Source: Polynucleobacter sp. JS-JIR-5-A7 (GTDB lineage: Bacteria; Pseudomonadota; Gammaproteobacteria; Burkholderiales; Burkholderiaceae). Taken from it: a stretch of DNA of 64,000 bases. Below, one piece after another: positions 16,475-24,933 of the stretch. Below the pieces are notes generated by a model. That model was not told the origin of the DNA. It ran no database searches and saw only the letters and a list, made by a program, of their open reading frames with translations. The stretch lies in the NCBI RefSeq assembly GCF_018687935.1, contig NZ_CP061308.1, positions 1,358,048 to 1,422,047 of the forward strand, written 5' to 3'. Within the stretch, counting starts at the first letter, position 1, and each line of letters starts with the position of its first letter. Both the position numbers and the translations under genes were made by a program.

Positions 16475-17491
16475 TCAAAGCCAGTCTTTTACCTGTCTAT
16501 TAAGGCTAACTGCCTTATAGCCTGGTGTATTTCCAGAATAGCTGCGAATTTTACGAATCAACTTTGAAGATTCAGGCTGAGACACCATCTCCTTGTGCAT
16601 GGCAATGAAGAAAATTTCATCTTGCAAAGGCACAAAGCCAAGACCATTTTCAAGTGCAATATTTTTTACTCCGATTCCAACGTCAGCCTTATCAGCCAGA
16701 ATCGCATTAGCTACTGCAGAGTGCGTGAACTCTTCTTGTAGGTAACCATTAATCTCAAAGGGATCAATTCCCTCATTAATCAATAAGGTGTCGAGCATTA
16801 ATCTAGTGCCTGAACCTATTTGACGGTTGATGAAGCGAATTTTTTGATTGAGCAAGTCCTCAATTGATCGAATGTGTCGTGGGTTCCCCTTTTTAACGAT
16901 CAGACCCTGCGTTCGCTTCATTACTGGATATATTTGAATATCGCTTTTGGATAAACGCTGATAAATGGCCTTTGAGCTCTGCTCATTCGATACATGGTAG
17001 CCAGCAATATCAGCCTCATTATTGAGAAGCCTTTCTAGAGACTCTCCAGAGCCAGCAATTTTCAGATTAAAGCCTTTTACTTCTCTGACAGCCTGCTGAA
17101 TAATCGAATCGCTACTCGACAAAAACTTCCAGCGAGCGCTTTCTGATTTTTGTACGCGATTCATTTCTTTCATCAAGGCTTCTTGATAGGCGTTGCCGTA
17201 CTTCAAGTGCCCAGCCTGCATGTCATCAATAAATTTAAAGAGAAAAGATCCAAACTCCGTTAACTTAGATCCATGTCCTTTAGTACGAACAATCAGAGGC
17301 ATTCCCAAAGTAGCTTCAACCTCATTCAATTTGCCCCAAGCACCCCGATAGGAGGTGCCCGCCCTTTTGCTGGCTACCACTAAGGAGCTGCCACTCTCAA
17401 TGTCCTTAAGGAGTTGAGATAGCCAAATGAGATCCACAGAGTTTTTGCCCTGGCTTTGCACGACAAGAGATGGACGAACTTCAATTTGCAT
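16475..17491 (-). CDS. ModE-like winged-helix regulator with periplasmic-binding-protein domain
   Basis: A 338-residue cytosolic transcription regulator. Residues about 18-88 form a LysR/ModE-type winged helix (SQLLKDIESGSSLVVASKRAG, then SYRGAWGKLNEVEATLGMPL), ending in LTEFG. Residues about 130-325 match the PBP-like ligand domain found in molybdate/tungstate-responsive regulators (NRQIGSGTRLMLDTLL, ADVGIGVKNIA). It lies divergent from tupA and directly upstream of modA, so it most likely controls both in response to tungstate or molybdate. The start has no obvious ribosome site and lies within a TTTGCATAT repeat. Confidence 0.82.
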   Translation of the reverse strand: MQIEVRPSLVVQSQGKNSVDLIWLSQLLKDIESGSSLVVASKRAGTSYRGAWGKLNEVEATLGMPLIVRTKGHGSKLTEFGSFLFKFIDDMQAGHLKYGNAYQEALMKEMNRVQKSESARWKFLSSSDSIIQQAVREVKGFNLKIAGSGESLERLLNNEADIAGYHVSNEQSSKAIYQRLSKSDIQIYPVMKRTQGLIVKKGNPRHIRSIEDLLNQKIRFINRQIGSGTRLMLDTLLINEGIDPFEINGYLQEEFTHSAVANAILADKADVGIGVKNIALENGLGFVPLQDEIFFIAMHKEMVSQPESSKLIRKIRSYSGNTPGYKAVSLNRQVKDWL

Positions 17492-17525
17492 ATGTAATTT
17501 TTTGCATATTCATTAAGTATTAATG
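17485..17525. promoter_or_regulatory. Candidate operator between the regulator and tupA
   Basis: This divergent control region contains a perfect inverted repeat CATTAA-GTA-TTAATG (17511-17525) and a nine-base direct repeat TTTGCATAT at 17485-17493 and 17501-17509, the first of which overlaps the regulator start codon. Placement suggests autoregulation plus control of tupA. Binding by the neighbouring regulator is inference. Confidence 0.45.
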
Positions 17526-17566
17526 TATGAGATGATATCCGCCTAGTCAACTCTTTGGTATGTTTT

Positions 17567-18391
17567 ATGAAAAAACTGATTCCTAATCTCTTCTTTAGCT
17601 TACTAATCGCTTTTTCTTTCAATGCCCCACAAGCACTCGCACAAGAAAAGAGCGTTGTGGTTTCCTCAACTACCTCAACCGAACAATCTGGTCTATTTGG
17701 TTTCATCTTGCCAATCTTCAAGATGAAGACTGGGATAGATGTCAAAGTGGTTGCCGTTGGTACTGGCCAAGCGTTAGATATCGGTCGTCGTGGCGATGCA
17801 GATGTTGTCTTCGTTCATGACAAACCAGCAGAAGAGCTATTTGTCCAAGAAGGCTATTCCACCAAACGCAATGAAGTGATGTACAACGACTTTGTATTGA
17901 TTGGGCCAAAATCTGATCCCGCAAAAGTTGGCGGTGGCAAAGATATCCAAGCGGCATTCCAAAAAATTGCATCTGCCCAAGCACTCTTTGTTTCTCGTGG
18001 TGATAAGAGTGGCACACATGCTGCAGAGCTTCGCTACTGGAAAGGTGCTGGCATTCCCGTTTCACCAAGTCAGAGTTGGTACAAAGAAACTGGCTCCGGT
18101 ATGGGCCCTGCCCTCAATACCGCCTCAGCAATGAATGGCTATATCTTGGCAGACCGCGCAACCTGGTTAAGCTTTAAGAATCGTGGTGACCTCACTATAT
18201 TGGCTCAAGGCGACCCCAAGCTCTTTAATCAATATGGCGTGATGCTAGTCAATCCAGCCAAGTACCCGTCAGTGAAAAAGGCTGAGGGCCAAGCATTTAT
18301 CGACTGGCTCATTTCCAAGAATGGTCAAGACGTGATTGCTAGCTATCAAATTGGTGGCGAACAACTCTTCTTTCCTAATGCTAAGAAATAG
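17567..18391 (+). CDS. tupA: Tungstate-binding periplasmic protein TupA
   Basis: High-affinity tungstate-binding protein of the TupABC importer. 274 residues from the ATG at 17567 (a TTG at 17555 is less likely). The signal peptide ends ALAQ (25). The diagnostic TupA loop TTSTEQSG is at 35-42, and further ligand-region motifs GDADVVFVHDKPAEE, SRGDKSGTHAAE and ETGSGMGPAL follow. tupB and tupC are not next to it; the following gene is on the other strand. Divergent from a ModE-like regulator. Confidence 0.9.
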   Translation: MKKLIPNLFFSLLIAFSFNAPQALAQEKSVVVSSTTSTEQSGLFGFILPIFKMKTGIDVKVVAVGTGQALDIGRRGDADVVFVHDKPAEELFVQEGYSTKRNEVMYNDFVLIGPKSDPAKVGGGKDIQAAFQKIASAQALFVSRGDKSGTHAAELRYWKGAGIPVSPSQSWYKETGSGMGPALNTASAMNGYILADRATWLSFKNRGDLTILAQGDPKLFNQYGVMLVNPAKYPSVKKAEGQAFIDWLISKNGQDVIASYQIGGEQLFFPNAKK

Positions 18392-18471
18392 ACTTATTGG
18401 GAAAAAATCTTAATGCCTCTATGCGCGCTTTGCCAACCATGTCTATCTGCATACTTCGGTTGAGAATGTAT

Positions 18472-18921
18472 TCATTCAGCTACTTTTACAAGTTTCCGTA
18501 ACACCTCGCGAACATCCTGTGGAATTGGTGTTGGTTTATTAGTCTTCCGATCAACATAAACATGGACAAAATATCCCATCGCTGAGGCAAGGTCATCCTC
18601 ATTCTTAAAAATGGCGACTTCATATTTGACGCTACTATTTCCTAAATGTGCCACTTTCAATCCAACATGAATCATGTCGGGATAGGCAATTGGTGAAAAA
18701 TATTGGCATTGGGTCTCAATCACCAAGCCGATAGCGCTGCTTTCAAGTACATCCAAAACATTTTGCTCAATGAGATAACGATTTACTGCTGTATCAAAAA
18801 AAGAGTAGTACACCACGTTATTAATGTGCCCATAAACATCATTATCCATCCATCTAGAATGAACCTCTTCAAATGCTACAAAATCAGCGCGAACTGGTGG
18901 ACTAGCTTTTTTATCGCTCAT
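18472..18921 (-). CDS. Hotdog-fold acyl-CoA thioesterase (4HBT family)
   Basis: A 149-residue cytosolic thioesterase of the 4-hydroxybenzoyl-CoA/YbgC family, which hydrolyses acyl-CoA. The active-site stretch RWMDNDVYGHINNVVYY has Asp26/Asp28 and His32. The remaining strands match the hotdog fold. Its ATG overlaps the TGA of the upstream alcohol dehydrogenase (ATGA, four bases), showing translational coupling and a likely shared pathway in which an alcohol/aldehyde and a CoA ester are interconverted. Substrate unknown. Confidence 0.87.
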   Translation of the reverse strand: MSDKKASPPVRADFVAFEEVHSRWMDNDVYGHINNVVYYSFFDTAVNRYLIEQNVLDVLESSAIGLVIETQCQYFSPIAYPDMIHVGLKVAHLGNSSVKYEVAIFKNEDDLASAMGYFVHVYVDRKTNKPTPIPQDVREVLRKLVKVAE

Positions 18922-20066
18922 AAAGCCTCTCTATATAGCGCTGCAGCGTCATTCAAAGTAATTTCACGAGGACTATTTTGTAATAAGCGTGTTTGCAGCA
19001 TTGCATCTGCAGCCAACTGATCAATATCCTCTGCGGTGATACCAACCTCAATTAATTGTTTTGGCAACCCCAACTCACCAGCAAGACCGCCAAGATAGTT
19101 GGCCAGTTGAGTAGCCTGTTCAATGGATGAGCCTTGTAAGCCAGGCTTGATAATTTGACCCAACTCGGCATACATACTGTGCGCAGCTTCTAAATTAAAG
19201 CGCATCACAGGCCCCAGCATTAATGCATTTGATAGACCATGCGGCACATGAAATCTTGCACCAATTGGATAAGCTAATGCGTGTACACCCGCTACAGGGG
19301 CATTCGTAAATGCCATTCCCGCGAGACAAGCACCTAATAGCATGTTTTCACGTGCATCAATATCGCTACCGATCCTAACCACTTTATGAAGATTGTCAGC
19401 CAATAAACGCAAAGCCTCTTTGGCTAAACAATCAGAAACAGGATTTTTTAAGCGCTTAGTTGTAAAGGCTTCAATAGCATGAACCATGGCATCAATACCA
19501 GTTGCAGCAGTGACATGGGCTGGTAGTCCCAACGTTAACTCAGCATCAAGCAATGCAAGGTCTGGGAGCAATTGAGGGGAAACGACGCCCTTCTTTTCAC
19601 TCTCGCTAACAGTAACAATAGAAATGGTGGTTACCTCAGAACCAGTACCTGCTGTTGTAGGAACCAAGATCAGGGGTAAGCGCGGCCCTTTCGCCATGCC
19701 TACACCATAGACATCTGCTAACTTTTCTTTACCGGGGGCTAATAGGGCAACTAATTTGGCTACGTCCATTGAGCTTCCACCACCAAAACCAACGATGTAA
19801 TCCGCTTTGGCATCTTGAGCTGCTTTTACAGCAGCATCAATCACTGATACGGGCGGATCAGCCTGCACATCAGAAAATATTTGCACTGGCAAACCAATTT
19901 CTTTGAACTGAGGTAAGGCTTTCTCAAGCAAGCCAGCGGATAGAACTCCTGGATCAGTAATGATTAGTACAGATTTTCCACCCCGCTCGGCAATTCTCTT
20001 AGCAAGATGATGAGTGCCGCCTCTTTCTACCAAGATGGAGCGGGTTGAGTGAAAGTCAAATTGCAT
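18918..20066 (-). CDS. Iron-containing alcohol dehydrogenase
   Basis: NAD(P)-dependent group III alcohol dehydrogenase, 382 residues, cytosolic. The nucleotide-binding GGGSSMD lies at 95-101 and PTTAGTGSE at 136-144. All four metal ligands are visible: Asp192 and His196 (GIDAMVHAIE), His262 (GVHALAYP) and His276 (VPHGLSN), at the same spacing as FucO. AGAGG precedes the ATG. It is coupled by overlap to the thioesterase gene. Related enzymes act on butanol, 1,3-propanediol, maleylacetate or hydroxybutyrate; the specific substrate is not evident. Confidence 0.92.
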   Translation of the reverse strand: MQFDFHSTRSILVERGGTHHLAKRIAERGGKSVLIITDPGVLSAGLLEKALPQFKEIGLPVQIFSDVQADPPVSVIDAAVKAAQDAKADYIVGFGGGSSMDVAKLVALLAPGKEKLADVYGVGMAKGPRLPLILVPTTAGTGSEVTTISIVTVSESEKKGVVSPQLLPDLALLDAELTLGLPAHVTAATGIDAMVHAIEAFTTKRLKNPVSDCLAKEALRLLADNLHKVVRIGSDIDARENMLLGACLAGMAFTNAPVAGVHALAYPIGARFHVPHGLSNALMLGPVMRFNLEAAHSMYAELGQIIKPGLQGSSIEQATQLANYLGGLAGELGLPKQLIEVGITAEDIDQLAADAMLQTRLLQNSPREITLNDAAALYREAL

Positions 20067-20188
20067 ATTTGCCTCTTACTAATTTTCTAAATTACTTCTT
20101 TTAATTTAAAACGCTTTATTTTTCAGAGTCTGTTCTCGACATCTCTTTCGCCACATGAACATCTGCATGAAGAAAGATAAGGATGGGT

Positions 20189-20207
20189 CCCAGGTCTTGA
20201 ACCTGGG
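20189..20207 (-). terminator. Hairpin after the 20217-20798 gene
   Basis: A seven-base stem CCCAGGT/ACCTGGG with a five-base loop lies ten bases beyond the stop of the minus-strand gene. There is no clear T-tract. Read on the minus strand, the inner five base pairs and seven-base loop TTCAAGA also fit the T-arm consensus of a tRNA, but no other tRNA part is present. Terminator or mRNA-end structure is the safer call. Confidence 0.4.
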
Positions 20208-20216
20208 GCCAAAGGA

Positions 20217-20798
20217 TTACTTCTTAGGTGTTACGAAACCAATCGCTGTGTCGTCAACAAACTCAACGATCACATCATCACCAGCTTTAAATTTCTCAAG
20301 ACCTAACACTGCTGGATCTACTTTCACTTTTTGCTTCTCGCCGCTAGGCATTGTGAAAGTGACGATACGGGTCTTTTGATCGATCGTAGAAATCTTCACA
20401 GTTGCATAGATAGTGTCTGTTGTTTCTTCGAATGGCTTAGCAGAACCTTTGCCAGCGATCGTTACAGAACGCACACCAGAAACACCTGGCTTAGCATCTT
20501 TAGCAGCAGCAGTTAATCCAACCGCAACCGCTTGTGCATGCTCAACCAAGAATACGTCACCTTTTTTGACTTTATCCAAGTCATTGATTGCTTTAGATAC
20601 ATTCATCTGTGCCAAGTTACCATTTGCATCTTTCAAGATAACAATACGTTTTTTAACATCTACAGAATCCACGGTTGCGCTAAGCACAATCACTTCAGCA
20701 GCTAAGGGCAACATTTTTGCAGGCGTTTGCGCAAAAACAGAAGTTGCACAAGTAATACCAACGGTAGCGAATAAACCAGCAAGTAAAGATTTCTTCAA
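20217..20798 (-). CDS. Exported protein of unknown function
   Basis: A 193-residue protein with a Sec signal peptide ending VFAQ (24). The mature part is beta-strand-like and shows an internal two-fold likeness: two segments each running from a valine-rich strand with KTRIV/KKRIV to a KVKKGD or KFKAGDDV turn. This suggests two small barrel repeats. No catalytic residues are evident. The start is TTG at 20796-20798 with a good AGGAG five bases upstream; there is no alternative ATG near. It is monocistronic and divergent from the GNAT gene. I do not recognise a named family. Confidence 0.65.
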   Translation of the reverse strand: MKKSLLAGLFATVGITCATSVFAQTPAKMLPLAAEVIVLSATVDSVDVKKRIVILKDANGNLAQMNVSKAINDLDKVKKGDVFLVEHAQAVAVGLTAAAKDAKPGVSGVRSVTIAGKGSAKPFEETTDTIYATVKISTIDQKTRIVTFTMPSGEKQKVKVDPAVLGLEKFKAGDDVIVEFVDDTAIGFVTPKK

Positions 20799-20943
20799 GA
20801 TAACTCCTAATTGAGGGGGTTCGATGGAACTAGATTCGGGCTTGATATGCCACTAGTGCATTGTAACCACGGCATGTTTAATTAAAGTTTCTTATTTGGT
20901 AAATTAAACCTATCTACACATTGCATTTCATATTGCCAAACCA

Positions 20944-21384
20944 TTGAAAACTATAGAAATCTTCCTTTTGCCCTGGGAGCGCGCCTCAGAAGCCGCTTAC
21001 GCCATCCGCAAGCAGGTGTTTATTGAAGAGCAAGGGGTTCCAGAAGAGCTTGAGCTTGATGAGTGCGATCCCTCAGCAATGCATGTTCTGGCTCACCAAG
21101 ACGGACAATATGTTGGCACCGCAAGACTAGTCGATTTGGGTAATGGGCAAGCCCAGATTGGGCGTATGGCTGTCTTGGCAAACTTTCGAGGCCAAAACAT
21201 CGGCAGAGAGATACTAGTAAAGCTATTACTGACTGCCAAATCAAAAGACTTCTCTTCTCTGATCTTGCACTCTCAATTAACAGCAATGCCTTTCTATGAA
21301 AAACTGGGTTTTGTAGCTACCGGTCAAACCTACAATGAGGCGGGCATTCCCCATCGTAATATGATGCTTATATTATCTAAATAA
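20944..21384 (+). CDS. GNAT family N-acetyltransferase
   Basis: A 146-residue GNAT-fold acyltransferase using acetyl-CoA. The N-terminal AIRKQVFIEEQGVPEELELDECD and the acetyl-CoA-binding region IGRMAVLANFRGQNIGREIL (about 78-97, with the R/Q-x-x-G-x-G/A-like RGQNIG turn) resemble the YjcF/ElaA branch. The start is a TTG. It begins a compact plus-strand group with a thioesterase 21 bases downstream and a thiol-dioxygenase-like cupin. Substrate unknown. Confidence 0.82.
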   Translation: MKTIEIFLLPWERASEAAYAIRKQVFIEEQGVPEELELDECDPSAMHVLAHQDGQYVGTARLVDLGNGQAQIGRMAVLANFRGQNIGREILVKLLLTAKSKDFSSLILHSQLTAMPFYEKLGFVATGQTYNEAGIPHRNMMLILSK

Positions 21385-21405
21385 ATTAAAAACCAATCGC
21401 TAATA

Positions 21406-21828
21406 ATGAGTTTGCCAAGCACTTTTATCTACACTCATCGGGTCTGCTATGCCGATACTGATGCTGCAGGATTTATCTATCATGCGCGCTACCTTGATAT
21501 CTTCGAACGTAGTCGGGCTGAATGGTTAGCTCAAAAAAATCTCAGCCCCAGCAAGCTGATTACTGAATTCAAAATTCTGATGCCCGTTCGTGAGCTTCAG
21601 ATGGAATTTCATAAACCAGGTCGCCTCGATGATATGTTGCATATCGATCAAGTCATTGAACGCCGAAGTAGAGCTCAGGTTAGCGTTCGACAAACCGCAA
21701 AACGAGCCACTTTAAAGACTGCTATGGAACTGGAATTAATTGCCAGCGCTTTAATTAATATCGTCTGCCTGGATGTTGATACCTTGAAACCCAAAGCCTT
21801 TCCTGATTTTCTATTTGCTGCTGAATAA
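21406..21828 (+). CDS. YbgC-type acyl-CoA thioesterase
   Basis: A 140-residue hotdog thioesterase. The YbgC active-site motif YADTDAAGFIYHARY contains catalytic Asp19 and His26. The family hydrolyses short acyl-CoA or hydroxybenzoyl-CoA; E. coli YbgC associates with the Tol-Pal gene cluster, which is not present here. It follows the GNAT gene closely and ends ten bases before the cupin, so these are probably one transcript. Confidence 0.87.
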   Translation: MSLPSTFIYTHRVCYADTDAAGFIYHARYLDIFERSRAEWLAQKNLSPSKLITEFKILMPVRELQMEFHKPGRLDDMLHIDQVIERRSRAQVSVRQTAKRATLKTAMELELIASALINIVCLDVDTLKPKAFPDFLFAAE

Positions 21829-21838
21829 AAGGTATCCC

Positions 21839-22417
21839 ATGTCTGATGGAACATTACTCACCTTCGTTAAAGAACTCAGCCTATTGCTTGAGCAAAAACC
21901 AAGTGAAGCAGTGATTTTCACTAAAGGCAAAAAGCTCTTAGAGAATCTTATTGCTGTCGACGATTGGCTACCAGTCGAATTTACTAAACCACATCCTCAG
22001 TATTACCAACAATATCTTCTCTATGCAGATCCATTGGATCGCTTTTCGGTTGTGAGTTTTGTCTGGGGCCCAGGTCAAAAAACACCCTTACATAACCATA
22101 CCGTCTGGGGCATGGTCGGCCAATTACGTGGGGAAGAAAAAGGGACTCCTTACCATCGTCAAGCAGAGGGTGGCTTTAGAGCTGGTAAAGCTTGTATTTG
22201 TCCTCCGGGTTACGTGGATACCGTCTCACCGAATACGCATGACATCCATGTTGTTGAAAACAATCATCTCCATCAAACGTCCATCAGCATTCATGTGTAC
22301 GGTGGCAATATCGGCAGAATTCAGCGCTCGGTATTTGACCCAGTGACTGGCGCAGAAAAATCGTTTGTCTCTGGTTATGCCAATACCGTTGTTCCTAACC
22401 TCTGGAATCCGGCTTAA
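21839..22417 (+). CDS. Cysteine-dioxygenase-like cupin (thiol dioxygenase)
   Basis: A 192-residue cupin of the cysteine dioxygenase/3-mercaptopropionate dioxygenase family, which oxidises a thiol to a sulfinate with O2 and Fe2+. Iron ligands are His85 and His87 (PLHNHTVWG) and His152 (IHVYGG). The residue at the place of the mammalian Cys crosslink (five after the second His) is Met92, so the Cys-Tyr cofactor cannot form; this points to the bacterial 3-mercaptopropionate/cysteine type. The start ATG at 21839 has AAAGG seven bases upstream; a longer frame inside the thioesterase is rejected. Confidence 0.85.
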   Translation: MSDGTLLTFVKELSLLLEQKPSEAVIFTKGKKLLENLIAVDDWLPVEFTKPHPQYYQQYLLYADPLDRFSVVSFVWGPGQKTPLHNHTVWGMVGQLRGEEKGTPYHRQAEGGFRAGKACICPPGYVDTVSPNTHDIHVVENNHLHQTSISIHVYGGNIGRIQRSVFDPVTGAEKSFVSGYANTVVPNLWNPA

Positions 22418-22559
22418 TTCAATAAAGTGAGTTCTTTGAGGTCAATGACTTAAAATAGAAGCTCTTACTGCAAACGCGCTTGCGTGGCAGCTCACCCCAT
22501 TGACCGGGATAGTCGATTTTTAAATACGTTGAATACGGGTCAATACTTTATTGGCCCCT

Positions 22560-23840
22560 ATGTTATTTACAGATCTTGGTTTATCAGAACCCATTCTTCG
22601 CGCTATTGCAGAAGAGGGCTATACCAGCCCTACCCCTATTCAAGCGAAATCTATCCCCGCAGTTCTGAAGGGTGGAGATCTTTTAGCAGCAGCGCAAACT
22701 GGCACTGGCAAGACTGCTGGCTTCACACTGCCTATCTTGCAACGCCTCAGCAGCACTCCCAAAGCGAGTGGCAAAAGACTGTTACGGGTATTAATTTTGA
22801 CCCCTACTCGCGAATTAGCCGCGCAAGTTCAAGAGTCTGTGCTGACTTACGGCAAGTACACGGGCCTAAAGTCAACTGTCATCTTTGGCGGTGTTGGCGC
22901 CAATCCCCAAATTAAAGCGATTGCTGGTGGCCTTGATATTTTGGTTGCTACGCCAGGTCGCTTGTTGGATTTGATGTCGCAAAAATGCGTCTCACTCAAC
23001 GATATTGAAATTCTAGTGTTGGATGAAGCTGATCGCATGCTCGACATGGGCTTCTTACGCGATATCAAAAAGATCTTGGCTGCCTTACCCAAGAAACGTC
23101 AGAACCTACTCTTCTCGGCAACCTTCTCAACTGAGATTAAACAATTAGCCGATGGCTTACTCAACTCACCAGAGTTGATCGAAGTCGCCCGTAGCAATAG
23201 TGCGAATGAAGCCATTGCGCAGTTAATCCATCCCGTTGATAGAACCAAAAAGCATCCGCTCTTAGCGCATCTTATTAAGAGCAATGACTGGAAACAGGTT
23301 CTAGTATTTACACGTACCAAGCATGGCGCCAATAAGCTCGTCACCCAATTAGAAAAAGATGGCATCACCAGCATGGCCATTCATGGGAATAAAAGTCAAA
23401 CTGCGCGCACCAAAGCGCTAGCTGATTTTAAGGCGGGTAAATTAACAGCATTAGTAGCCACTGATATTGCTGCGCGGGGCATTGATATTGATCAGTTACC
23501 TCATGTGGTGAACTATGACTTGCCAAATGTGTCCGAAGATTACGTCCATCGTATTGGTCGTACTGGTCGTGCTGGCTCTAATGGGGTTGCCGTTTCTTTA
23601 GTTTGCGTTGATGAGCACCAGATGCTGCGGGATATTGAAAAACTCATCAAACAAAAACTTCCTCAAGAAGTGATTGCGGGATTTGAGCCAGATCCAAACG
23701 CAGTAGCCCAACCCATACAACTGCGTAGCCAACAACACCAACAATCCAGAAAGCCCCGTGGTGGTGGCTCAGGAAGCGCTCCAGCTCGTCAGGCGCCAGC
23801 TAAGCGTAGCAGCCCACCGAAAAGAAGCTTCAATCGCTAA
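22560..23840 (+). CDS. rhlE: DEAD-box RNA helicase RhlE
   Basis: ATP-dependent RNA helicase of 426 residues, cytoplasmic, acting in ribosome biogenesis and RNA turnover. Visible motifs: Q motif TSPTPIQ, Walker A AQTGTGKT, PTRELAAQ, TPGRLLD, DEAD (VLDEADRMLDMGF), SAT, and helicase C motifs ATDIAARGIDI and HRIGRTGRAG. The C-terminus is a basic Gln/Arg/Ser/Pro tail typical of RhlE. The ATG at 22560 gives the canonical MLFTDLGLS start; the TTG nine bases earlier is rejected. selD follows 25 bases downstream. Confidence 0.95.
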   Translation: MLFTDLGLSEPILRAIAEEGYTSPTPIQAKSIPAVLKGGDLLAAAQTGTGKTAGFTLPILQRLSSTPKASGKRLLRVLILTPTRELAAQVQESVLTYGKYTGLKSTVIFGGVGANPQIKAIAGGLDILVATPGRLLDLMSQKCVSLNDIEILVLDEADRMLDMGFLRDIKKILAALPKKRQNLLFSATFSTEIKQLADGLLNSPELIEVARSNSANEAIAQLIHPVDRTKKHPLLAHLIKSNDWKQVLVFTRTKHGANKLVTQLEKDGITSMAIHGNKSQTARTKALADFKAGKLTALVATDIAARGIDIDQLPHVVNYDLPNVSEDYVHRIGRTGRAGSNGVAVSLVCVDEHQMLRDIEKLIKQKLPQEVIAGFEPDPNAVAQPIQLRSQQHQQSRKPRGGGSGSAPARQAPAKRSSPPKRSFNR

Positions 23841-23865
23841 CATTCTTACGGATTAAAATGTTTGT

Positions 23866-24933
23866 ATGACACAAACAACCATTGCCGAAACACTTGAACC
23901 ACGCTTAACCTCCCTCTCTCATGGTGGTGGCTGTGGCTGCAAGATTGCACCAGGGGTGCTAGCAGAGATTTTGAAGAATGTTCCTCAGTTGCCCTTCCCT
24001 AAGGAATTACTGATCGGCATTGAAACCTCGGATGATGCTGCGGTTTATCAAATTAATGAGTCGCAAGCCATTGTTGCAACGACTGACTTCTTCATGCCCA
24101 TCGTGGATGATCCATTTGATTTTGGCAAGATTGCAGCAACCAATGCAATTAGCGATATCTATGCAATGGGTGGCACTCCATTATTTGCACTTGCTTTAGT
24201 TGGCATGCCGATCAAAGTCTTATCCAATAAAACCATTGCGCGCATTTTGGAGGGTGGCGCTGAAGCGTGTCGTAGTGCCGGTATTCCGGTTGCTGGTGGC
24301 CATACGATTGATTCAGTGGAGCCAATTTATGGCTTGGTTGCAATTGGCATTGTTGATCCTCAGCGCGTAAAGAGTAATGCGAGCGCTAAGCCCGGTGATG
24401 TATTGATTTTAGGAAAACCCCTTGGCGTCGGTATTTTGTCGGCAGCCTTGAAAAAGGATTTGCTTGGCCCAGACGGCTATCGAGAAATGATTTCGAACAC
24501 AACCAAACTCAATGCTGCAGGTCCTGATTTAGCAAAGCTTGCTGGGGTACATGCCCTGACCGATGTTACAGGCTTTGGCTTAGCAGGCCATATGCTGGAG
24601 TTAGCACGGGGCTCTGGTTGCACCGCTCATATTGACTGGAGTCAAGTGCCACTCCTCTCAAACGTACAACATCTTGCCGATGAGGGAATTATCACAGGCG
24701 CATCTGATCGCAATTGGCAAAGCTATGGTGACGAAGTGGGTATTCCAGCAGATTTCACCTTAGCACAGCGTGCCTTGTTAACCGATCCGCAAACTAGCGG
24801 TGGCTTACTCGTCTCTTGCAGCCCAGATTGCGTTAAAGCAGTATTGGATATCTTTAACCAACATCAATTCTTAGGCGCTAGAGTGATTGGCCAAATGAGC
24901 AAACGCCAAGGCAAGCCCTTAGTTGTTTCTTAG
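23866..24933 (+). CDS. selD: Selenide, water dikinase SelD
   Basis: Makes selenophosphate from selenide and ATP, the selenium donor for selenocysteine or 2-selenouridine. The 355-residue product has the active-site loop SHGGGCGCK with Cys23 and Lys26 (E. coli Cys17/Lys20), so it is the Cys and not the Sec form. ATP-binding ETSDDAAVY and DFFMPIVDDPFDFGKIAATNAISD are intact, and TDPQTSGGLL is near the end. selA, selB or selU are not in the window. The gene ends inside an 11-base tandem repeat and converges with a cupin gene. Confidence 0.95.
   Translation: MTQTTIAETLEPRLTSLSHGGGCGCKIAPGVLAEILKNVPQLPFPKELLIGIETSDDAAVYQINESQAIVATTDFFMPIVDDPFDFGKIAATNAISDIYAMGGTPLFALALVGMPIKVLSNKTIARILEGGAEACRSAGIPVAGGHTIDSVEPIYGLVAIGIVDPQRVKSNASAKPGDVLILGKPLGVGILSAALKKDLLGPDGYREMISNTTKLNAAGPDLAKLAGVHALTDVTGFGLAGHMLELARGSGCTAHIDWSQVPLLSNVQHLADEGIITGASDRNWQSYGDEVGIPADFTLAQRALLTDPQTSGGLLVSCSPDCVKAVLDIFNQHQFLGARVIGQMSKRQGKPLVVS

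Noticed and set aside
20189..20207. A tRNA gene
   Set aside because: Only a T-arm-like hairpin is present; D-arm, anticodon arm and acceptor 5' strand are missing because the region upstream is coding.
20413..20814. 133-residue plus-strand ORF opposite the exported two-repeat protein
   Set aside because: The opposite strand has a signal peptide, good ribosome site and coherent composition; this one is a Ser/Thr/Ala-rich shadow.
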